NCBI GenBank assembly: GCA_042408595.1
Contig: JBHOQX010000060.1
Span: 1-24,087, forward strand
Source: JBHOQX01 sp042408595
GTDB lineage: Bacteria > Chloroflexota > Chloroflexia > Chloroflexales > Roseiflexaceae
Direction: 5' to 3'
Length of the DNA: 24,087 nucleotides
Shown: positions 20,065-24,087 of the stretch, piece after piece
Numbering within the stretch: position 1 is the first letter of the stretch
How the letters are laid out: every line of letters starts with the position of its first letter
Made by a program: the position numbers and the translations under genes
Notes under the pieces: generated by a model
The model's input: only the letters and a program-made list of their open reading frames with translations
The model's database searches: none
Told to the model about the DNA's origin: nothing

Positions 20065-20166
20065 TACCAAATTCGGAGGAAACGCTTACAAAAATGGGGA
20101 GATTTGGAGGGGCCGCAGGCCCCTCCGAGAAAGATTCTTCTCTACCTCTTTACCCGAATATGGTAT
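20064..20166. repeat. MITE-like inverted-repeat element with a central hairpin
   Basis: The ends ATACCAAATTCGG (20064-20076) and CCGAATATGGTAT (20154-20166) are inverted repeats with one mismatch in 13. Inside, GGAGGGGCC (20106-20114) and GGCCCCTCC (20118-20126) form a perfect 9-bp stem with a GCA loop. The element is about 103 bp and has no coding capacity. Its left end overlaps the last base of the DUF5666 stop codon. It may act as a terminator-like structure between that gene and the sigma factor operon. The next ~30 bases hold a further repeat of AACAGAGAA type. Confidence 0.6.
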
Positions 20167-20176
20167 GAGTAGGAAT

Positions 20177-20225
20177 AACAGAGAATAGAGAACAACGTTG
20201 ACAAGACCTTCTTCTGTTCTCTGTT
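20177..20225. repeat. Inverted repeat upstream of the ECF sigma gene
   Basis: AACAGAGAA (20177-20185) and TTCTCTGTT (20217-20225) are perfect inverted arms 31 bases apart. A TTGACA (20198-20203) lies between them, but no convincing -10 follows. It could be an operator for the sigma operon or another degenerate dispersed repeat. Confidence 0.4.
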
Positions 20226-20254
20226 GTGTGTTCTGCGATCAAGGAGTCGCCCTC

Positions 20255-20797
20255 GTGCAGGACGACGCTGAGCTGCTTGCCCGCGCCCGCAGCCTCGACA
20301 CCGATACACTGGCCCGCATCCACGACAGCTACTACGGGCCGATCTTCCGCTATATCGCCTTTCGTGTCGGCGATCGCGAGACAGCGGAAGACCTGACCAG
20401 CGAAGTGTTCACGCGCTTTCTCGCCGGTCTGCGCGGCGGGAACGCGCCGGCGAGCACCCTACGCGGCTGGCTGTTCGGCGTTGCGGCGAATGTCGTCAGC
20501 GACCACCACCGACGTGGCTATCGCGCGCCGCGTGCCGCGCTCCACGAGGCGCTCGCCAGCGGCGACGCCGGCCCGGCGGAAGTGGCCGAGGCGCAACTCG
20601 CGCGCGAGGCGCTGCGTGACGCGTTGCGCGATCTCACGGAAGAACAGCAGCATGTCATCGCGCTGCGCTATGGGCGCGAGATGCCGATTCAGGAGGTCGC
20701 GCGGACACTCGGCAAAACCGAGGGCGCGATCAAGCAGCTGCAGGCGCGGGCGATCGCGGCGCTGGCACGGCGCATGGCCCCGGGAACGGCGGAATAA
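20255..20797 (+). CDS. ECF-type RNA polymerase sigma factor
   Basis: A 180-residue group 4 sigma factor from the GTG at 20255; AAGGAG (20241-20246) lies 8 bases before it, which favours this over an earlier TTG at 20198. Sigma-2 covers about residues 20-85 (YYGPIFRYIAFRVGDRETAE, DLTSEVFTRFLAGL, and LRGWLFGVAANVVSDHHRR). A short linker leads to sigma-4 at about 115-172 (LRDALRDLTEEQQHVIALRY and IQEVARTLGKTEGAIKQLQA). There is no extra C-terminal domain. The stop overlaps the next start as TAATG, a one-base overlap that points to coupled synthesis with the DUF5667 protein. It recruits RNA polymerase to a small regulon that cannot be defined here. The inducing signal is unknown. Confidence 0.93.
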   Translation: MQDDAELLARARSLDTDTLARIHDSYYGPIFRYIAFRVGDRETAEDLTSEVFTRFLAGLRGGNAPASTLRGWLFGVAANVVSDHHRRGYRAPRAALHEALASGDAGPAEVAEAQLAREALRDALRDLTEEQQHVIALRYGREMPIQEVARTLGKTEGAIKQLQARAIAALARRMAPGTAE

Positions 20798-21747
20798 TGG
20801 ATCAGAATTTTGAAATCATACTGATCGAGTGCCTGGACGCGCTCGACGCCGGCGAGCCGATCGAGGGCGTGCTGGCGCGCTACCCGGCCGAGGCCGAGCG
20901 TCTTCGCCCGCTGCTGGAGACGGCGACGCTCCTGCCGGCCCTGGCGCTCGCGCCCACACCAGCGGTTCAGGCCGCCTCGCGCCGCGCCTTCCTCAACCAG
21001 GCCGGCAAGCAACAGCAGGCCCGCCGACGCCCGGTCTGGTTTCGTGGGCTGGCCGGGCTGGCCGTGGCGCTCGTGCTGGCTGTGATACTTGGCGGTGGCG
21101 TCGTCGCAGCATCCAGCGCGGCGCTGCCCGGCGATACCCTCTACCCGATCAAGCGTGGCGTCGAACAGGTGACCCTCGCCATCGCCCGCGACCGCGACCG
21201 GCTGGCCGAGCGCTACGCCCAGCGCCGGCGCGAGGAAGTTGCGGCACTCCTTGCAAACGCCCGCGCCGCCGAGATCGAATTCAGCGGCACGATCGAGCGC
21301 CTGGACGACGATCTTTTGGAGATAGATGGCCTTCCGGTGCGGCTCAGCTCCGCTACTCGGATCAGTGGCGCACCGATAGTTGGTCGAAGGGCGACGGTCG
21401 TTGGCCGTACCGAACCGGGTGGGGTCAGCGCCTCGTCGGTCACAATCGAGCCGGGCGGCCCGGCGCTCCCACTCCCAACGGCGACGCCCCAGCTGACGCC
21501 GACCGCCTTCCCAACGCTCACCCCGCGCCCGACGGCCACGCTGGCGCCAACAGCCACCCCCGCGCCGACAGCCATGCCCGAACCAACTGCCACGCCTGAG
21601 CCAACAGGTACACCCGCGCCCACGCGCCGCCCCGCCCTCCAGCCAACCGCCTCACCGGCGCCCATCGACGACCACGGCGGTCCTGCGCCGACCGACGACC
21701 ACCGCGGCCCGGGGGGCGACGACCACGGCGGCTCAGATGATCGCTGA
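20797..21747 (+). CDS. Membrane DUF5667/DUF5666 protein, probable anti-sigma factor
   Basis: A 316-residue single-pass protein coupled to the sigma gene by a TAATG overlap. Residues 1-80 are cytoplasmic, with the short helical motif LDALDAGEPIEGVLARYPAE that recurs in such sigma partners. A membrane helix lies at about 84-106 (GLAGLAVALVLAVILGGGVV). It is followed by DUF5667 (LPGDTLYPIKRGVEQVTLAI, with RLAERYAQRRREEVAALL), a DUF5666-like domain at 158-220 (EIEFSGTIERLDDDLLEIDG), a Pro/Thr-rich extended segment of about 60 residues, and an Asp/His/Gly-rich end (DDHGG repeats). The layout is that of a membrane anti-sigma with an outer sensor part; no zinc-binding anti-sigma HxxxCxxC motif is present. 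The anti-sigma role is inferred from arrangement. Confidence 0.82.
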   Translation: MDQNFEIILIECLDALDAGEPIEGVLARYPAEAERLRPLLETATLLPALALAPTPAVQAASRRAFLNQAGKQQQARRRPVWFRGLAGLAVALVLAVILGGGVVAASSAALPGDTLYPIKRGVEQVTLAIARDRDRLAERYAQRRREEVAALLANARAAEIEFSGTIERLDDDLLEIDGLPVRLSSATRISGAPIVGRRATVVGRTEPGGVSASSVTIEPGGPALPLPTATPQLTPTAFPTLTPRPTATLAPTATPAPTAMPEPTATPEPTGTPAPTRRPALQPTASPAPIDDHGGPAPTDDHRGPGGDDHGGSDDR

Positions 21748-21777
21748 GCGCCCCATCGCACTCGTCGCCCTCTGTTC

Positions 21778-22974
21778 CTACCGCTCCGCCCGATGCAGCC
21801 CGCCGACCAACGCGATGATCGCCACCCCGCTCGCCCCGATCAGCACCAGCGCGGCGCGCAACGAGATCAGCTCGGCGATCCAGCCGATCAGCGGCGGGCA
21901 GATGATAAAGCCCAGGTACGCAGCGGACATCAGCGCGCCCGTAACAGCGCCGGCATTACCGGGAGCCAGCCGCGCCGCCGCGCTCAGCGCCGTGGGGATC
22001 ACGCCGGCGACGCCAAGGCCCGCCAGCGCAAGCGCGGCGACCGCCAGCGGCACGCCGGGCGGCACCAGCAGCAACACCCCGCTGGCGACCAGCAGCCCGC
22101 CCGAGACGAACAGCGACAACCGCGCGCCATAGCGCGCGACCAGCGGTGCGTTCGCCAGCCGCCCGATGAACATCGCCCCGTTGAACAGGGCGAACGCCGC
22201 CCCGCCGATCAGCGCCGGCGCGCCCAGCGAGCGCAGATAGATCACCGACCAGGTGATCGCGATGCTCTCGCCGACGATGCCCATCAGCGCCAGCGCCGCA
22301 AGCAGGATGATCGCCCGGCTGCCGGCGAGCAGGCGCAGCGCCGCCAGCGGGCTGCCCGCGCCATCGGCCGGGGGCTCGGGCGGCGGGTAGCGCACCGGCA
22401 GCGTCGCCAGCAGCGCGGCGGCGCAGCAGGCGGCCAACAGCGCCAGCACGCCGGGATAGCGCCAGCCGGCGTCCAGCAGCATCCCGGCGCCGAATGCACC
22501 GACGACCGCCCCACCGCTGAAGCCGGCGTGCATCGCGTTCATCACGCTCCGGCGGGTGGCATGCTCCCAGTCGAGCGTCGCGCTGTTCATGGCCGTCTCG
22601 ACCAGCCCAAAGCCCAACCCGGCGACCGCCAGCGCGCCGGCGAACGCCCATAGGCCGCCCGCCGCGGCGGTCAGCAGCAGCGCCGCGCCAAGCGCGACCA
22701 GGCCAACCGCGGCCATGCGCTTCTTGCCCAGGCCGGTAGTCAGCGCGCCGGCCTGCAGCAAGACGATCACCGAGAGCAGCGGCGAGGCGAGCTGCGTCAT
22801 GCCGAACGTCGCATCGCTCAACCGCAGCGTGGCGACGATCTCCGCCCACAGCACGCCCTCGCCGCCGATAATGACCCCGATGAGCACGAAATAGGCGAGC
22901 AGCAGGGCGAGCGCCGGAGCGGGCCGCCAGCTTGCCATGCCAGCCGCGAGCGATGGTGTCACGGGCTGTTCCAC
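21778..22974 (-). CDS. Major facilitator superfamily transporter
   Basis: A 398-residue membrane protein with about 12 hydrophobic helices and a central hydrophilic loop (RYPPPEPPADGAGSPLAALR). The helix 2-3 loop GLGKKRMAAVG and the paired halves with GFGLVETAMNSATLDWEHAT and IPTALSAAARLAPGNAGAVT resemble the FucP/YbjJ-like sugar- or drug-transport branch of MFS. The GTG at 22974 is used because GAGGGAG lies just upstream; an ATG at 22938 lacks a site. It begins 19 bases after the RNA ligase-like gene and is probably co-transcribed. It converges on the DUF5667 gene with only 30 bases between and no terminator hairpin seen there. The substrate is unknown. Confidence 0.87.
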   Translation of the reverse strand: MEQPVTPSLAAGMASWRPAPALALLLAYFVLIGVIIGGEGVLWAEIVATLRLSDATFGMTQLASPLLSVIVLLQAGALTTGLGKKRMAAVGLVALGAALLLTAAAGGLWAFAGALAVAGLGFGLVETAMNSATLDWEHATRRSVMNAMHAGFSGGAVVGAFGAGMLLDAGWRYPGVLALLAACCAAALLATLPVRYPPPEPPADGAGSPLAALRLLAGSRAIILLAALALMGIVGESIAITWSVIYLRSLGAPALIGGAAFALFNGAMFIGRLANAPLVARYGARLSLFVSGGLLVASGVLLLVPPGVPLAVAALALAGLGVAGVIPTALSAAARLAPGNAGAVTGALMSAAYLGFIICPPLIGWIAELISLRAALVLIGASGVAIIALVGGLHRAER

Positions 22975-22993
22975 GCTCCCTCACCTCGTCGCT

Positions 22994-23549
22994 TCAGAAA
23001 GGATTGCCGCCGAGCGGGAAGGTTGCGATATAGCGATGCCGTGGGTACGTGACCTCGACCAGGCTCGCTGCGTCCAACCGGCTGACGAACCGGGTCGGCC
23101 CGACGGCCAACTCAGCGATCACACCCGGCAGCGCCCCTGGCGTGAGGTCCTGCAATGCCAGCGTGACGTGCGGTGTCCAGGCGCCTGGCTGGGTAGTGCG
23201 GCCAGATCGCCATGTTGGTCCGCTCCAGCGCGGCGCGGAGGCAGGCATAGGCGCGCGACAGCGCCCGACTCGGCCGTACCCGCAGGAACAGCACCGGCCG
23301 CGCACTCTCGAACACACCGGGGCCATCGATCTCGACGGTGAACGGCGCGAGCGCGGCGGCCGCAGCGGTCAACGGACCGCGCAGCCGCTCCGGATCGTCG
23401 ATCACGCCGACCGCATAGGTCACATGCGGGTTGGCCGCGGCGCACATTGCCCGCAGGCCGTGGCGCCGCTCCAGATGCCCCCAGATCGCCGATACCGCGC
23501 TGTGCGCCGTGCCGGTCAGGTCGGACGAAACGCCGCAGATGGTTTCCAT
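22994..23549 (-). pseudogene. 2'-5' RNA ligase-like (LigT/2H phosphoesterase) with a frameshift
   Basis: With one base removed, this encodes about 184 residues with both hallmark 2H motifs. HVTYAVG lies near the N-terminus (ANPHVTYAVGVIDDPERL) and HVTLALQ in the second half (AWTPHVTLALQDLTPG). Family members have 2',3'-cyclic phosphodiesterase or RNA ligase activity on RNA ends. The first half is read to LERTNMAIWPHY. The second half, QPGAWTPHVTLALQ onward, lies in another frame, and the join falls in a CCC run (plus-strand GGG at 23191-23193) where one extra base fits. Without correction neither fragment has both catalytic histidines. The start at 23549 is provisional, since no ribosome binding site is visible; 23579 is an alternative. 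It is either a sequencing or assembly error in a homopolymer or a genuine broken gene. Confidence 0.75.
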
Positions 23550-23583
23550 AGCGCGTAGTCGACGAACGACCAGCGACAAAGGA

Positions 23584-23630
23584 CGAACGTTGGTTCAACC
23601 GCTATCGAAATCAGGCACAACCAACGTTCG
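23584..23630. repeat. Inverted repeat downstream of argF
   Basis: CGAACGTTGGTT (23584-23595) and AACCAACGTTCG (23619-23630) are perfect 12-bp arms with a 23-base loop. An outer AAGGAC/GTCCTT pair (23579-23584, 23637-23642) is offset by a 6-base bulge. It lies just after the argF stop on the minus strand and may act as a terminator-like or mRNA-stabilising structure. Degenerate ACGAACG-type units continue to the left (23560-23590). Confidence 0.6.
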
Positions 23631-23646
23631 CCCGTCGTCCTTCGCC

Positions 23647-24087
23647 CTACAGACCAAGCAGCATCAGGATCAGCGCCTTCTGCACGTGTAGCCGGTTCTC
23701 GGCCTGCTCGAACACCACCGAGCGCGGGCCGTCGATCACGTCGGCGGCGACCTCCTCGCCGCGGTGGGCCGGCAGGCAGTGCATAAAGAGCGTATCGGGA
23801 CGGGCCAGTGCCAGCAGTGCCGCGTTGACCTGGTAGGGCTGAAAGACCGGGCGGCGGCGCGCGGCCTCGTGCTCCTGGCCCATCGAGGCCCAGACATCGG
23901 TGTAGAGGGCATCGGCGCCGGCGACCACCTCGCCGGGGTCGGCGCTGATCGCGATCGTCGCGTCGCTCTCGGCGGCGCGCTGCTCGGCCAGCTCGACGAT
24001 CTCCGGATCCGGGCGATAGTCGGGCGGGCAGGCCACACTGACGTTCACGCCCAGCGTCGCACCGAGCAGCATAAGCGAATGGCAGAC
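23647..24087 (-). CDS. argF: Ornithine carbamoyltransferase, C-terminal part (5' end outside window)
   Basis: The C-terminal ~146 residues of the enzyme that makes citrulline from ornithine and carbamoyl phosphate in arginine synthesis. The frame is open to the right edge, entering as VCHSLMLLGATLGVNVSVAC. The ornithine-binding DVWASMGQE block and the catalytic HCLPAHRGEEV signature are intact, followed by the usual C-terminal SVVFEQAENRLHVQKALIL. This distinguishes it from aspartate carbamoyltransferase, which has HPLPR. The stop lies at 23647. A 12-bp inverted repeat follows, then the RNA ligase-like gene about 100 bases on. No other arginine gene is visible in the window. Confidence 0.96.
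   Translation of the reverse strand, partial: VCHSLMLLGATLGVNVSVACPPDYRPDPEIVELAEQRAAESDATIAISADPGEVVAGADALYTDVWASMGQEHEAARRRPVFQPYQVNAALLALARPDTLFMHCLPAHRGEEVAADVIDGPRSVVFEQAENRLHVQKALILMLLGL

Noticed and set aside
20198..20226. TTGACA at 20198 as the -35 of the sigma operon
   Set aside because: No acceptable -10 lies 16-18 bases downstream (the bases there are CTGTTG-like).

Overview
The window looks like chromosomal DNA of a GC-rich member of the Chloroflexota, probably class Chloroflexia. That assignment is an inference. It rests on a beta' subunit with a long charged insertion of the Thermus/Chloroflexota kind, an ECF sigma factor paired with a DUF5667/DUF5666 protein, strong sigma70-type promoters, and many short GC-rich hairpins and degenerate repeats between genes. 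No rRNA, tRNA or CRISPR array was seen.

Layout. Positions 1-5203 hold the end of rpoB and all of rpoC, closed by a strong terminator. A minus-strand block follows (9581 down to 5272): a Sir2 deacetylase, prfB with its programmed +1 frameshift, a YitT-type membrane protein and serC. A LOG-family nucleotide hydrolase is divergent from sir2. Positions 10529-14446 form a manganese/zinc-type ABC importer operon in mntABCD order. It is driven by a consensus promoter with a TTTAGG-TAAT-CCTAAA operator at the start site. The last permease carries a C-terminal winged-helix domain, so the operon may encode its own repressor as part of a transporter subunit. A cytoplasmic alpha/beta hydrolase with its own promoter and a structured leader follows (14466-16123).

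Positions 16124-20255 are accessory in character. They hold a complete IS66-type element with perfect 14-bp ends, an AT-rich small exported protein, a PAS-LuxR regulator broken by a one-base frameshift in its HTH, a secreted DUF5666 protein with an Asp/His-rich repeat tail, and a MITE-like inverted-repeat element. An ECF sigma factor is then translationally coupled to a membrane DUF5667/DUF5666 protein that probably restrains it. The right end holds, on the minus strand, the C-terminal part of argF, a 2'-5' RNA ligase-like gene with a one-base frameshift, and an MFS transporter.

The most interesting signals are the permease-regulator fusion with its matching operator, and the ECF cluster in which the secreted protein and the presumed anti-sigma share a DUF5666 domain and Asp/His-rich tails. 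The hydrolase leader with two competing hairpins is also notable, as is the recurring family of intergenic inverted repeats.
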